Made by a program: the position numbers and the translations under genes. A stretch of 47,736 bases of DNA from Tepidicella xavieri. Lineage in GTDB: Bacteria; Pseudomonadota; Gammaproteobacteria; Burkholderiales; Burkholderiaceae_C. Positions 24,708 to 33,886 of this stretch are shown here, piece after piece. Position 1 is the stretch's first letter; every line of letters starts with the position of its first letter. A model generated the notes under the pieces. It was not told the origin of the DNA and did not search any database. It was given only the letters and a program-made list of their open reading frames with translations. The DNA is taken from assembly GCF_004363315.1 (NCBI RefSeq), contig NZ_SNYL01000018.1, positions 1 to 47,736 of the forward strand. The letters run 5' to 3'.

Positions 24708-25514
24708 ATGAAAAACATCCTCCTGACCCTCGGTCTGGCTGCCACCGTGGCCTTGGTGGGTTGCGGCAAGAAAGAAGAAGCTCCCGCAGCAGCGGCCGCC
24801 AGCAGCACACCGGTTTTGCGGGTGGCCATCGACCCCACCTATGAACCGTTTACCTTCAAGACCGCCGATGGCAAGCCGGCCGGTTTCGATGTGGACATCG
24901 CTGAAGCCATCTGCGCCGAAATCCAGCGCCGTTGCGTGTACGTCGAGCAGGTGTGGGACAGCATGATCCCTGGCCTGCAGGCCCAGCAATACGATGTGAT
25001 CATCAGCTCCATGTCCATCACCGAAGAACGCCAACAGGTGATTGATTTCTCTGACAAGTACTACAGCACGCCCAGCCGCATCGTCGTCAAGGAAGGCACG
25101 CCTTTCGAAACGCTCGAATCCCTCAAAGGCCTGCGCATCGGTGTGCTCAAAGGCAGTACCCAAGAGCGCTATGCTGTAGGTGAACTGCGACCTCTGGGGG
25201 TCAATGTTATTCCCTATGAAGCGCAAGATCAGGTCTATCTGGACATCCGCTCCGGCCGCCTGGACGGTACGGTGGCCGACATGGTGGAAGTCACCGGCGG
25301 CTTCTTGAGCAAACCGGAGGGCCAGGGCTACACGTTCGTCGGCCCGCTGCTCAATGACGAGAAGTACTTCGGCATTGGCATGGGCGTGGCCATGCGCAAG
25401 GGGCAGGACGAGCTCAAGCAGCAGATCAATCAGGCCATTCAGACCATCCGCGCCAACGGCACTTATCAGACCATCAGCGCGAAGTACTTTGACTTCGACG
25501 TTTACGGCGACTGA
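24708..25514 (+). CDS. Amino acid ABC transporter substrate-binding lipoprotein (Lys/Arg/Orn/His type)
   Basis: Periplasmic family 3 binding protein, 268 residues. The signal sequence ends in ALVGC-G, a good lipobox with Cys19, so it is probably tethered to the inner membrane. The mature part starts VLRVAIDPTYEPFTFKTADGKPAGFDVD read in pieces, with the family ligand strand GFDVDIAEAIC and the SMSITEERQQVIDFSDKYY signature. Similarity in layout to ArgT/HisJ/AotJ suggests a basic amino acid, but the ligand is not proven. AAGGAA lies before the ATG. It is the first gene of a four-gene uptake operon running to 27708. Confidence 0.9.
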   Translation: MKNILLTLGLAATVALVGCGKKEEAPAAAAASSTPVLRVAIDPTYEPFTFKTADGKPAGFDVDIAEAICAEIQRRCVYVEQVWDSMIPGLQAQQYDVIISSMSITEERQQVIDFSDKYYSTPSRIVVKEGTPFETLESLKGLRIGVLKGSTQERYAVGELRPLGVNVIPYEAQDQVYLDIRSGRLDGTVADMVEVTGGFLSKPEGQGYTFVGPLLNDEKYFGIGMGVAMRKGQDELKQQINQAIQTIRANGTYQTISAKYFDFDVYGD

Positions 25515-25527
25515 TCGGGGCTGAGGC

Positions 25528-26214
25528 TTGTCGGGATACTACTTTCGTATCCTTGAGGGTGCCCTCCTGACGGTGGGCGTCTCGCTGGCCGCGCTGGGCG
25601 TGGCCATCGTACTGGGCTTGCTGGGTTCGGCCGCCAAGCTCTCGGGGCGCCGCCCGTTGGTATGGACGGCAACCGTCTATACGACGGTGATTCGCGGTGT
25701 GCCGGAACTGGTGTTGATGCTGCTCGTCTTCTATGGCGGCGCCATCGGCTTGAACCATCTCACGGCGGCCCTGGGCTTTTCCGGTCGTATCCGCATCGAC
25801 CCGTTCACGGCGGGGGTGCTGACCATCGGATTCATCTACGGCGCCTACATGACCGAAACCTTCCGGGGCGCCATCATGGCCATTCCGAAAGGGCAAATGG
25901 AAGCGGCTTGGGCGTTCGGAATGGGGCCGGTGCGGACGTTTTTCCGCATCACCCTGCCGCAGATGGTGCGCTACGCCCTGCCCGGCTTCACCAACAACTG
26001 GCTGGTGCTGATCAAATCCACGGCGCTGGTCAGCCTGATCGGTCTGCATGAGATGACATACCGCGCCAAGCAGGCCAGCGCAGCCACGCGCGAGCCTTTC
26101 GTGTTCTTTCTGTTTGCAGCGGCTTTGTTTCTCATTTACACCAGCATTTCGCTGTGGGCCCTGCGCTGGCTGAACAACCGCTACAGCCTGGGCAATAAGA
26201 AGGTGAGCCTGTGA
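25528..26214 (+). CDS. Amino acid ABC transporter permease (HisQ/AotQ-like)
   Basis: Inner-membrane permease of 228 residues with about five helices. It contains the YTTVIRGVPELVLMLLVFYG segment and the EAA loop EAAWAFGMGPVRTFFRITLPQ with its G at the usual position. The TTG at 25528 is the only start giving a full N terminus (SGYYFRILEGALLTVGVSLA) and lies 13 bases after the previous stop; the ribosome binding site is weak. It overlaps the next permease by 4 bases (GTGA). It probably forms a heterodimer with that permease. Confidence 0.9.
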   Translation: MSGYYFRILEGALLTVGVSLAALGVAIVLGLLGSAAKLSGRRPLVWTATVYTTVIRGVPELVLMLLVFYGGAIGLNHLTAALGFSGRIRIDPFTAGVLTIGFIYGAYMTETFRGAIMAIPKGQMEAAWAFGMGPVRTFFRITLPQMVRYALPGFTNNWLVLIKSTALVSLIGLHEMTYRAKQASAATREPFVFFLFAAALFLIYTSISLWALRWLNNRYSLGNKKVSL

Positions 26215-26924
26215 ACTGGTCTGTCCTGGCGCGCCCGGAAAGCTTGGCTTTATACGCTGAGGGCCTAGCCACCACCCTGTGGCTGCTACTCGGATCGCTG
26301 GCAGCGGGGGGGATCATGGCCTTGTTGCTGGCATTGATGCTGACCAGCCGCATCGCCGTGCTGCGCTGGGTGGCCGGCGCCTACACATACTGCATCCGGG
26401 GTACGCCTTTATTGATCCAGGTGTACCTGATTTACTATGGTCTGGCGCAGTTGGAATGGATTCAGGCCCGTTGGGACACGGTCTGGCCCTGGACCTACTT
26501 CAAGGATGCCTTCTTCTGCGCACTGCTGGCCTTTGCACTGAACAACGCTGGCTACACCGCTGAAATGTTGGCCGGCGCCATTCGCGAGACCAGCCCGGGC
26601 GAGATCGAAGCCGCGCAGGCGATGGGCATGTCGCGCTGGCAGATCCAGCGCCGCATCGTGCTGCCCAGCGCGCTGCGCCGCACCCTGCCGCCCTACAGCA
26701 ACGAGGTGGTGATGATGCTGCACAGCACCAGTTTGGCGAGCACCGTGCCGGCGATGCTGGACCTGACGGCAGCAGCCAGCCGCATCTACTCAACCTACTA
26801 CCTGCCGTTCGAGGCTTATCTGTTCGCGGCAGGCATCTATCTGTGCATCACTTTCATGCTGGTGGGCGGTTTCAAATGGCTGGAAAACCGTTACCTGGCT
26901 CACCTCAAGCCCCGTACCCATTGA
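26211..26924 (+). CDS. Amino acid ABC transporter permease (HisM/AotM-like)
   Basis: Second permease, 237 residues. Typical segments are [22 protein letters not shown] read in part, the EAA loop [20 protein letters not shown], and [16 protein letters not shown], which is the usual HisM ending. The GTG at 26211 overlaps the upstream stop, so translation is coupled. It is followed after 7 bases by the ATPase gene. Confidence 0.91.
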   Translation: MNWSVLARPESLALYAEGLATTLWLLLGSLAAGGIMALLLALMLTSRIAVLRWVAGAYTYCIRGTPLLIQVYLIYYGLAQLEWIQARWDTVWPWTYFKDAFFCALLAFALNNAGYTAEMLAGAIRETSPGEIEAAQAMGMSRWQIQRRIVLPSALRRTLPPYSNEVVMMLHSTSLASTVPAMLDLTAAASRIYSTYYLPFEAYLFAAGIYLCITFMLVGGFKWLENRYLAHLKPRTH

Positions 26925-26931
26925 TTCGTCC

Positions 26932-27708
26932 ATGCCCTCCTCTCCTTTGAAATTGGAGGTTCACGACCTCCACAAGCGCTACGGTGAGCATGAAGTGCTC
27001 AAGGGCGTTTCGCTGTCGGCCCGCGCGGGCGATGTGATCAGCATCATTGGCAGCTCCGGTTCTGGCAAGAGCACCTTTCTGCGCTGCATCAACCTGTTGG
27101 AAAAACCTTACCAAGGCCGCATCGTGGTGGCCGGGGAGGAATTGCAACTCAAGCCGGGCCGCCAGGGGGAATTGGAGGCCATCCAGCCCCAGCAGCTTCA
27201 ACGCCTGCGCACCAAACTGGCGATGGTGTTCCAGAACTTCAACCTCTGGGCCCACATGACGGTGCTGCAAAACATCATCGAAGCGCCCGTGCATTTGCTC
27301 AAGGTGCCCAAGGACCAAGCGGTGGAGAAGGCTCGCAAATATCTGGAGCGCGTCGGACTCCGGGGCGTTGAGGATCGCTATCCTGCCCACTTGAGCGGTG
27401 GGCAGCAGCAGCGGGTGGCCATCGCTCGGGCCTTGGCGGTGGAGCCAGAGGTGATGCTGTTCGATGAACCCACCAGCGCACTCGACCCCGAACTGGTGAC
27501 CGAGGTGCTGCGCGTGATGCAAAAGCTCGCGGAGGAGCACCGCACCATGGTGGTGGTCACCCATGAAATGGGGTTCGCGCGTGAAGTCTCCAACCACTTG
27601 ATCTTCCTGCACCAAGGACGCATCGAAGAGCAAGGCCCCCCCCGAGAGGTGTTGGCCAACCCCAAAAGCGAGCGGCTGGCGCAGTTCCTGGCGGGCAGCC
27701 TGAAGTAG
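26932..27708 (+). CDS. Amino acid ABC transporter ATP-binding protein (HisP-like)
   Basis: ATPase of the polar amino acid importer, 258 residues. Walker A is GSSGSGKST (40-48), the Q-loop is [18 protein letters not shown], the signature LSGGQQQR, Walker [15 protein letters not shown], and the H-loop VTHEMGFA. The insertion [15 protein letters not shown] is characteristic of the HisP/ArgP branch and supports the basic amino acid assignment. It is the last gene of the operon and ends 20 bases from the convergent ldcA; no terminator hairpin with a T run is seen there. Confidence 0.93.
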   Translation: MPSSPLKLEVHDLHKRYGEHEVLKGVSLSARAGDVISIIGSSGSGKSTFLRCINLLEKPYQGRIVVAGEELQLKPGRQGELEAIQPQQLQRLRTKLAMVFQNFNLWAHMTVLQNIIEAPVHLLKVPKDQAVEKARKYLERVGLRGVEDRYPAHLSGGQQQRVAIARALAVEPEVMLFDEPTSALDPELVTEVLRVMQKLAEEHRTMVVVTHEMGFAREVSNHLIFLHQGRIEEQGPPREVLANPKSERLAQFLAGSLK

Positions 27709-27728
27709 GGTCGCGTGCCCTGCCCCGT

Positions 27729-28658
27729 TCAGTCGCCCCAGAACATCAAGGCTTCACGGCCCTGCACATACAGATCGACCGGCCGCCCCACAGGCAACAT
27801 GACTTTGGTGGGCACGTGCCCGAAGGGCAGCCCCGTCAATACCGGGACGGACACTTGGCCACGCAGCCAATCGATCACCCGCTGAAGATTGAACCCGCGA
27901 TCGTGGGGCGTGAGTTGGTATCGATTGAAACTGCCCAGCAGGATCGCCCGCTGCCGCCCCAGCACACCGGCATGCAAGAGTTGGGTCAGCATCCGTTCGA
28001 TGCGGTAGGGATGCTCGGCCACGTCTTCCAAGAACAGGATGCCCTGCTCCACGGCAGGGAAATAAGGGGTGCCCAGCAGGGCGCAAAGGACCGAAAGGTT
28101 GCCGCCCCATAGCACGGCCCCTTCGGCTGCCCAGCCGGCTTCCCCGGCTAGCCAGGGATGCGCCTTGAAGTCTGCCGCAGGCAGCCTCCAGCCCGTTCCT
28201 TCGCCCACGCCGGTGATCAGATCATCGAAGCACGCCTGCATGATGTCGTCGGGCTCCTGCTCGCCCGCCCAGTCTTCCATCAAGGCTGGGCCGGCCCAGG
28301 TGGGCATGCCCTGTCGGGCCAGAGCGGCCAGTTGCAATGCCGTGAAGTCGCTCAGGCCAATCCATGCCGCGCCCTGCTCGACCGAGCGCGCCATGGCCTC
28401 ATAAGGCAATCGGTGCAGCAAGCGGGTCAAGCCGTACCCGCCTCGGGTGGTCAATAGCACCTGCGCACCGCTGGCCGCGGCGCGCTCGATGGCGGCCAGC
28501 CGGGTGTCGTCATCCCCGGCAAAACGCTGATGGCTGGCCAAGGCTGCCGGATCCACTTCCACGTCATGGCCCTGGGCCTGCAAGCGTTTGAGGGCGCGGC
28601 GGAAGCCCGCCTTGTCGCGGACGGCGCCGCTGGGAGAGTACAGATAGATATGGGCCAT
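27729..28658 (-). CDS. ldcA: LD-carboxypeptidase (muramoyltetrapeptide carboxypeptidase, S66)
   Basis: Cytoplasmic serine peptidase of peptidoglycan recycling that removes the terminal D-Ala from murein tetrapeptides. The 309 residues match LdcA length. The N-terminal part has LLTTRGGYGLTRLL and the nucleophile S103 in GLSDFTALQL; the C-terminal part has GGNLSVLCALLGTPYFP, the LFLEDVAEHPYRIERML glutamate, and the final His in LPFGHVPTKVMLPVG. The ATG at 28658 gives a normal start (MAHIYLYSPSG). It lies 25 bases after the tadA-fusion stop and is probably co-transcribed with it. Confidence 0.93.
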   Translation of the reverse strand: MAHIYLYSPSGAVRDKAGFRRALKRLQAQGHDVEVDPAALASHQRFAGDDDTRLAAIERAAASGAQVLLTTRGGYGLTRLLHRLPYEAMARSVEQGAAWIGLSDFTALQLAALARQGMPTWAGPALMEDWAGEQEPDDIMQACFDDLITGVGEGTGWRLPAADFKAHPWLAGEAGWAAEGAVLWGGNLSVLCALLGTPYFPAVEQGILFLEDVAEHPYRIERMLTQLLHAGVLGRQRAILLGSFNRYQLTPHDRGFNLQRVIDWLRGQVSVPVLTGLPFGHVPTKVMLPVGRPVDLYVQGREALMFWGD

Positions 28659-28683
28659 GGCCCGATTATGGCGTCGGTGCCGA

Positions 28684-29751
28684 TCACGCCGTCGGCCAAG
28701 GCCAGGCTTTGAGCGCAGCCCGGTGGCCATCGTCGGGGTACGGCAGCTGGCGCCAATCGGGCGGCAGCCCCTCGGGCAAGGCGGGCTGCTGGATGACGCA
28801 TGACGCGGCATCCAGCCCCAGGCGCTGGCAAAGGGCTTGGGCCAGCGTGGCCTGTTCGGGCATTGTCCAGATCTGATAGCCCGCCACCTCCTCGCCTTCT
28901 AGGTTCAGCAGCCATTCGCTCACGATCGCCGCATGCCGCTCCAGGGTGTGCCAACGGGGCTTTTTGGGCTTGTCGCTCATGCCAAAGCCGATCAAATCCG
29001 GCAACAGAACGCGATGCCCTTTCTCCAGCATGTGCTCGGCCACGGCAGCCCATTGCGGCCACCAGCCATCGGGCCCATGCAGGAAAAGGATCGTGGGTGA
29101 TGTTGTCCGCGCTGGGCGCTGGGCCATCCAGTGCAGGCGCAGCCCGGCCAGCGCGTGCCCCGCCCATGTCGAATGTGCGTGTGCGCGCCAACCTGGCAAG
29201 GCCAGCCACACAGGCTCGAAGGCGGCCTCGGGCGTGCGCAAGGCGTCGTCGCGCAACGGCGCGGCCTGCGCCTTGGCCTTGCGGCGTTGCTCGGCAAAAA
29301 AAGCCTGCATCAAGGCCCGGCAACGCGCCTCCTCCACACCACCCAGCACCTGGGTGTGGTGGTTGAGGGCCGGATGGCCGAGCACGTCGATCACCGATCC
29401 GGCGGCACCGGTTTTGGGTTCTGCGGCCCCATACACCACCCGGGCCAGCCGTGCATGCAAAGCCGCCTGGGCACACATGGCGCAAGGCTCCAGGGTCACG
29501 TACAGCACGCAGCCGTCCAAGCGGTAATTGCCCAGAGCGGCAGCCCCGACCCGCAATGCCAGCATTTCGGCATGGGCGCTGGGGTCGTTCAGGCCGATGG
29601 GCCGGTTGTGGGCCCGGGCCAGAATCTCGTCCGCCTGCCCCGGGCCGCCGGGACGCACCAGCACGGCGCCCACAGGCACCTCGCCTGCGGCCGCCGCGCG
29701 GCGGGCCTCATCGATCGCCAGCCCCATGTAGTAGGCATCATCGGCTTGCAT
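28684..29751 (-). CDS. tadA: tRNA adenosine(34) deaminase TadA fused to a degenerate alpha/beta-hydrolase-like domain
   Basis: Residues 1-~165 are TadA, which converts A34 to inosine in tRNA-Arg(ACG): zinc ligands H60, C90 and C93, and proton shuttle E62, in SAHAEML and PCAMC, are all present. Residues ~195-355 resemble an alpha/beta hydrolase of the haloalkane dehalogenase type (ILFLHGPDGWWPQWAAVAEHM, then LLPDLIGFGMSDKPKK), but the G-x-S/D-x-G nucleophile elbow is absent; the expected place reads GYQIWTMPEQATLAQAL. Free-standing TadA is about 150-170 residues, so the C-terminal part is extra and probably non-catalytic. The ATG at 29751 is a conservative start; an in-frame start at 29811 would add 20 residues. 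Confidence 0.88.
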   Translation of the reverse strand: MQADDAYYMGLAIDEARRAAAAGEVPVGAVLVRPGGPGQADEILARAHNRPIGLNDPSAHAEMLALRVGAAALGNYRLDGCVLYVTLEPCAMCAQAALHARLARVVYGAAEPKTGAAGSVIDVLGHPALNHHTQVLGGVEEARCRALMQAFFAEQRRKAKAQAAPLRDDALRTPEAAFEPVWLALPGWRAHAHSTWAGHALAGLRLHWMAQRPARTTSPTILFLHGPDGWWPQWAAVAEHMLEKGHRVLLPDLIGFGMSDKPKKPRWHTLERHAAIVSEWLLNLEGEEVAGYQIWTMPEQATLAQALCQRLGLDAASCVIQQPALPEGLPPDWRQLPYPDDGHRAALKAWPWPTA

Positions 29752-29797
29752 TGCGCAGCCGATTATCCATGCCTGCCACCAGGCATGGCGGTGTCGC

Positions 29798-30886
29798 TCA
29801 TCCACGGCCACCCGGCTCGCGCAGCCAGAGCACCACCAGCGTGACCAAGGTCAAAGGCAGCACAAAGCCCAGCATCACCGCGGAAAACGCGTACAACTGC
29901 GCGTGTTGCTGGGCCGCCAGAATCAGGTAAGTCGCGTAGGCCACGTAATAAGCCAGAAACACGCCGCCTTCCCAACGCGCAATGGAGCGGCCTGTCAGAA
30001 AAATCGGCAGGCAAGCCATGGCCACGGCCAACATGACCCACATATCGAAATGCCGCAGCGAATCGGCCAACGTCAGGCCGGCCTGCCCAGAGACCAATCC
30101 ACTCACCCCCACCACGCCGAGGATGTTGAACGTGTTGCTCCCCACCACGTTGCCCACGGCGATGTCGCGCTCGCCTTTGAGGGCGGCAGCGATGGAGGTG
30201 GCGACCTCTGGCATGGAAGTGCCAGCGGCCACGATGGTCAACCCGATGACCAGATCGCTCACGCCCCAGGCCCGGGCAAAAGCCACCGCAGCGTCCACCA
30301 GCCGGTCTGCCCCCCAGACCAGCAGGGCCAGGCCCACCGCGATCAAAGCCCATTGCACCCAGGGGCGCGCATCCCATGCGCCAGTGCTCGGGGGCTGCAC
30401 TGCTTCGTCGAACACTGTGGGGCTGGCGACAGCCTGGGCGCTCCGAGACTGAATGACCAGGTAGGCGGTATAAGCGCACAACAAGGCAAACAGCAAGCCC
30501 CCCTCCCAGAAAACGATACGCCCATCCAAGCCCAACAACGCCAACAACAGCGATGCCCCGAGCATGATCGGCACCTCCTGCCGGATCAATTGCTGATGCA
30601 CCACCAGGGGCACGATCAAGGCGCTGAGGCCCAGGATGAACAGCACGTTGAAAATGTTGCTGCCGACCACATTGCCCACGGCAATATCGGTTTGTCCGCC
30701 CAAGACCGCGCTGGTCGAGACTGCCAATTCCGGCGCGCTCGTGCCAAACGCCACGATGGTCAGCCCCACCACCAACGGCGAAATCCCCAAGGTCAGCGCC
30801 AGCTTGGAGGCCCCGCGCACCAAGGCATCCGCCCCCAGCACCAACGCCCCTAGCCCCACCACAAACCAGAGCCCATCCAGCCACAT
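29798..30886 (-). CDS. Calcium/sodium antiporter of the CaCA family (YrbG-like)
   Basis: Inner-membrane cation exchanger of 362 residues with ten predicted helices in two homologous halves. The alpha repeats are seen twice: FGTSAPELAVS with E53 plus GNVVGSNIFNVLFILG, and AGTSMPEVATS with E227 plus GNVVGSNTFNILGVVG. These are the ion-binding segments of Na+/Ca2+ exchangers. GGAAGG lies before the ATG at 30886. It sits between an NhaR-like regulator and tadA, all on the minus strand, so the regulator may control it. The ions exchanged have to be taken from the family. Confidence 0.92.
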   Translation of the reverse strand: MWLDGLWFVVGLGALVLGADALVRGASKLALTLGISPLVVGLTIVAFGTSAPELAVSTSAVLGGQTDIAVGNVVGSNIFNVLFILGLSALIVPLVVHQQLIRQEVPIMLGASLLLALLGLDGRIVFWEGGLLFALLCAYTAYLVIQSRSAQAVASPTVFDEAVQPPSTGAWDARPWVQWALIAVGLALLVWGADRLVDAAVAFARAWGVSDLVIGLTIVAAGTSMPEVATSIAAALKGERDIAVGNVVGSNTFNILGVVGVSGLVSGQAGLTLADSLRHFDMWVMLAVAMACLPIFLTGRSIARWEGGVFLAYYVAYATYLILAAQQHAQLYAFSAVMLGFVLPLTLVTLVVLWLREPGGRG

Positions 30887-30981
30887 GTCATGCCTTCCAG
30901 CGACCGGGCACATGCCCGCTGCCGCTACTGTGCCGCAAAAGGGGATGCGGTTTGCGCAGGCCGCGCGGCAGTCGGGCTTCG

Positions 30982-31884
30982 TCAAAACCGAAGCGAGGCT
31001 TCGGCAGCCGCTGCCAGAATTTGCTTCACGAGAGGATGATGCAAGCCACGCCGCGAACGAATGGCGTGAATTTCCTCGTACAACCCGGCGCTGCGCCCCA
31101 AGCAGCGCAAGCGCCACGAAGGCGCCAGACGATCGGCACCGAACACGGCCAAGGGAAACACGCCCATGCCTTCGGCGGCGAACAGCGCCATGAGGCCACT
31201 GTCCTCGAATTCACCCACCACATGCGGCACGATGTGATGCGCCTCGAACCACCGCTCGATACGGGTGCGCAAGCCACTGTGGGCGGTGGGCAACAGCACG
31301 GGCAACTGCGCCAACTGCTCCACCAAGGGAGCGCGAGGACGCGCCTTGAGCAAACGCGCTGGCCCGTACCAATCCACGGGGCATGCCATCAAGCGGTCAC
31401 TGACCAGGCGCTGGCTGTCCGAACGGGCCGGCGGCTGGGAGGCCAGCACCAGATCCAGCCGATGCAAGGCCAACTCCGCCATGAGGGGCTCGACCTCGCC
31501 ATCGTGACAGGTCAGCCTCAAGGTCGGCGCGCCCAGCACGGGCTGCAACAGCGCGTGCACGGCCAGCTTGGACAAGCCATCCGACACCCCCACCGCCAAG
31601 CGCGCCGCCGGCGCGGCCGCCGCCTGGGCCACGGCTTCGGGAATGGCCTCGCCCAACTGAAAGATGGTCTCGGCCCTGGCAAAAGCGGCTTGGCCAGCCT
31701 CGGTCAACGCCACCCCTCGACCCGCGGGCTTGAGCAACTGGTAGCCCAAGGTTTGTTCCAGCGCTTTGACCTGGGCAGTGATGGTCTGGATGGCCATGTC
31801 CAGCCGCTGCGCCGCGCGGGCAAAGCCTCCTTCCTTGGCCACTACCCAAAAGTAATACAGATGCCGGTAGTTCAACCCTGACAT
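30982..31884 (-). CDS. LysR-type transcriptional regulator, NhaR-like
   Basis: DNA-binding regulator of 300 residues. The N terminus NYRHLYYFWVVAKEGGFA and the helix-turn-helix around AAQRLDMAIQTITAQVKALE follow E. coli NhaR closely in pattern (NYNHLYYFW, PQTITGQIRALEERL). The effector domain includes VGVSDGLSKLAVHALLQP and GEFEDSGLMALFAAEGMGVF, again as in NhaR. NhaR activates sodium/proton antiporter genes in response to Na+. The neighbouring gene here is a sodium/calcium exchanger 95 bases downstream, which makes it the likely target. Symbol left open because the regulon is not shown. Confidence 0.85.
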   Translation of the reverse strand: MSGLNYRHLYYFWVVAKEGGFARAAQRLDMAIQTITAQVKALEQTLGYQLLKPAGRGVALTEAGQAAFARAETIFQLGEAIPEAVAQAAAAPAARLAVGVSDGLSKLAVHALLQPVLGAPTLRLTCHDGEVEPLMAELALHRLDLVLASQPPARSDSQRLVSDRLMACPVDWYGPARLLKARPRAPLVEQLAQLPVLLPTAHSGLRTRIERWFEAHHIVPHVVGEFEDSGLMALFAAEGMGVFPLAVFGADRLAPSWRLRCLGRSAGLYEEIHAIRSRRGLHHPLVKQILAAAAEASLRF

Positions 31885-32014
31885 GATGCGGCCCTACAGC
31901 GATGATCAAAGACCCGTTCGGAAAAACCGAAGCACCCGTGCGAGGCAGCCTGCTGGCTGCGGGCGCACCCGAGCGGGCAACATCATGCCCTTGACCAGAC
32001 ACTCAGGACCTTGC

Positions 32015-32173
32015 ATGAAGCCCGACACCATCGCCCTCGCCGGCCTGTCCTTGACCATGATCATCGCCAGTTGGGGATCGCGTCGCAACGGCGACACCCC
32101 ACGCGATTTTCTCGCCATGGTCACGGTCACTGCGCTACTGCTCATCGGCACCTTGGCGAGCGTTTTCTTTTGA
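32015..32173 (+). CDS. Small hypothetical membrane protein
   Basis: A 52-residue open frame with two hydrophobic stretches, TIALAGLSLTMIIASW and FLAMVTVTALLLIGTLASVF, separated by a short charged loop RRNGDTPRDF. The composition looks like a genuine two-helix inner-membrane protein, but the ribosome binding site is weak and no family was recognised. A 12-bp palindrome CCCAGCGCTGGG lies just after its stop (about 32177-32188), between it and the convergent guaA. Confidence 0.45.
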   Translation: MKPDTIALAGLSLTMIIASWGSRRNGDTPRDFLAMVTVTALLLIGTLASVFF

Positions 32174-32214
32174 CGCCCAGCGCTGGGGCCGTGCGTACCG
32201 GTGGGCAGCCTGGA

Positions 32215-33831
32215 TCACTCCCACTCGATCGTCGCGGGCGGCTTGGAGCTGACGTCGTAGGTGACGCGGTTGATGCCGCGCACCTCGTTGATGATGCGGC
32301 TGGAGACGCGCTTGAGCAGGCCATACGGCAGCTCGGCCCAGTCGGCGGTCATGAAGTCGCTGGTCTGCACTGCGCGCAGCGCGACCACGTAGTCGTAGGT
32401 GCGGCCGTCGCCCATCACGCCCACGCTCTTGACCGGCAGGAACACCGCGAACGCCTGGCTGGTCAGGTCGTACCAGCTTTTGCCGGAGTTCGGCTCGATG
32501 GTGGAGCGCAGCTCCTCGATGAAGATGGCATCGGCCCGGCGCAGCAGGTCGGCGTATTCTTTCTTGACTTCGCCAAGGATGCGCACGCCCAGCCCCGGCC
32601 CCGGGAATGGGTGGCGGTAGACCATGTCGTGCGGCAGGCCCAGCGCCACGCCCAGCTCGCGCACCTCGTCCTTGAACAGGTCGCGCAGCGGCTCCAAGAG
32701 CTTCAAGCCCAGCTGCTCGGGCAGGCCGCCAACGTTGTGGTGGCTCTTGATCGTGACCGCCTTCTTGCTCTTGGCGCCGCCGGATTCGATCACGTCCGGG
32801 TAGATGGTGCCCTGGGCCAGCCACTGGATGCCCTTGGAGCCGGGGCGCGCGGCCTTGAGTTTTTCCGCTTCGGCCTTGAAAACATCGACGAACAGCCGCC
32901 CGATGATCTTGCGTTTCTGCTCCGGGTCGGTCACGCCGGCCAGTTCGCGCAGGAACAGGTCGCTCGCGTCCACCCGGATCACCCGGGCGTGCAGCTTGCC
33001 GGCGAACATGTCCATCACCATGTCGCCTTCGTGCAGGCGCAGCAGGCCATGATCGACGAACACGCAGGTGAGCTGATCGCCGATGGCCCGGTGGATGAGC
33101 GCTGCGGCCACCGAGGAATCGACCCCGCCCGAGAGGCCCAGCAACACCTCCTCGTCGCCGACCTGGGCGCGGATGGCCGCCACCGCCTCCTTGATGTGGT
33201 CGCGCATGATCCAGTCGGGCTTGGCGCCGCAGACCTCCAACACAAAGCGCTCCAACATCGCCCGGCCCTGCACGGTGTGCGTCACCTCCGGGTGGAACTG
33301 CACGCCGTAGAAGCGCCGCGCCTCGTCGGCCATGCCGGCGATTGGGCACGAATCGGTGCTGGCCATCAGCTTGAAGCCGGGCGGCATTTCGGTGACTTTA
33401 TCGCCATGGCTCATCCACACTTTCAGCATGCCGTGCCCTTCGGGCGTGTGGAAGTCGGCGATGTCCTTCAGCAGCGCGGTGTGGCCGCGGGCACGCACCT
33501 CGGCGTAACCAAACTCCCGATGGGGCGAGCCTTCGACCTTGCCCCCGAGTTGCTGCGCCATCGTCTGCATGCCGTAGCAGATGCCCAGCACCGGCACGCC
33601 GAGCTCGAACACCGCGTCGGGGGCGCGGTCGTCCACCTCGTAGACGCTGGCGTGGCTGCCCGAAAGGATGATGCCCTTGAGCCGCCCGTCGGCGGCGTAC
33701 TGCCGCACCCACTCGCTGCTGACGTCGCAGGGGTGAACCTCGCAGTAGACGTGTGCTTCGCGCACACGGCGGGCAATCAACTGCGTGACCTGGGAGCCGA
33801 AATCGAGGATGAGAATCTTATCGTGCGACAT
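32215..33831 (-). CDS. guaA: GMP synthase (glutamine-hydrolysing)
   Basis: Aminates XMP to GMP, the last step of guanine nucleotide synthesis. The 538 residues contain an N-terminal class I glutaminase (nucleophile C85 in GICYGMQ, then HPEVTHT), the PP-loop ATP pyrophosphatase motif LSGGVDSSV, and a C-terminal dimerisation domain ending [17 protein letters not shown]. The ATG at 33831 gives the normal start [14 protein letters not shown]. guaB lies upstream in the same direction, but a toxin-antitoxin pair sits between; 55 bases separate the vapC stop from the guaA start. Confidence 0.97.
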   Translation of the reverse strand: MSHDKILILDFGSQVTQLIARRVREAHVYCEVHPCDVSSEWVRQYAADGRLKGIILSGSHASVYEVDDRAPDAVFELGVPVLGICYGMQTMAQQLGGKVEGSPHREFGYAEVRARGHTALLKDIADFHTPEGHGMLKVWMSHGDKVTEMPPGFKLMASTDSCPIAGMADEARRFYGVQFHPEVTHTVQGRAMLERFVLEVCGAKPDWIMRDHIKEAVAAIRAQVGDEEVLLGLSGGVDSSVAAALIHRAIGDQLTCVFVDHGLLRLHEGDMVMDMFAGKLHARVIRVDASDLFLRELAGVTDPEQKRKIIGRLFVDVFKAEAEKLKAARPGSKGIQWLAQGTIYPDVIESGGAKSKKAVTIKSHHNVGGLPEQLGLKLLEPLRDLFKDEVRELGVALGLPHDMVYRHPFPGPGLGVRILGEVKKEYADLLRRADAIFIEELRSTIEPNSGKSWYDLTSQAFAVFLPVKSVGVMGDGRTYDYVVALRAVQTSDFMTADWAELPYGLLKRVSSRIINEVRGINRVTYDVSSKPPATIEWE

Positions 33832-33886
33832 AGGGGTCATAAATGGGGGCAGGTCAAATGCAGGGGCGAATAACCGGTCAACACAC

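Noticed and set aside
32177-32188. Palindrome CCCAGCGCTGGG as a terminator between the small frame and guaA
   Set aside because: No loop and no T run on either strand, so it is not a convincing intrinsic terminator.
32011-33873. A 620-codon open frame on plus, opposite guaA
   Set aside because: Antisense shadow of guaA; composition reflects complementary codons and no family is visible.
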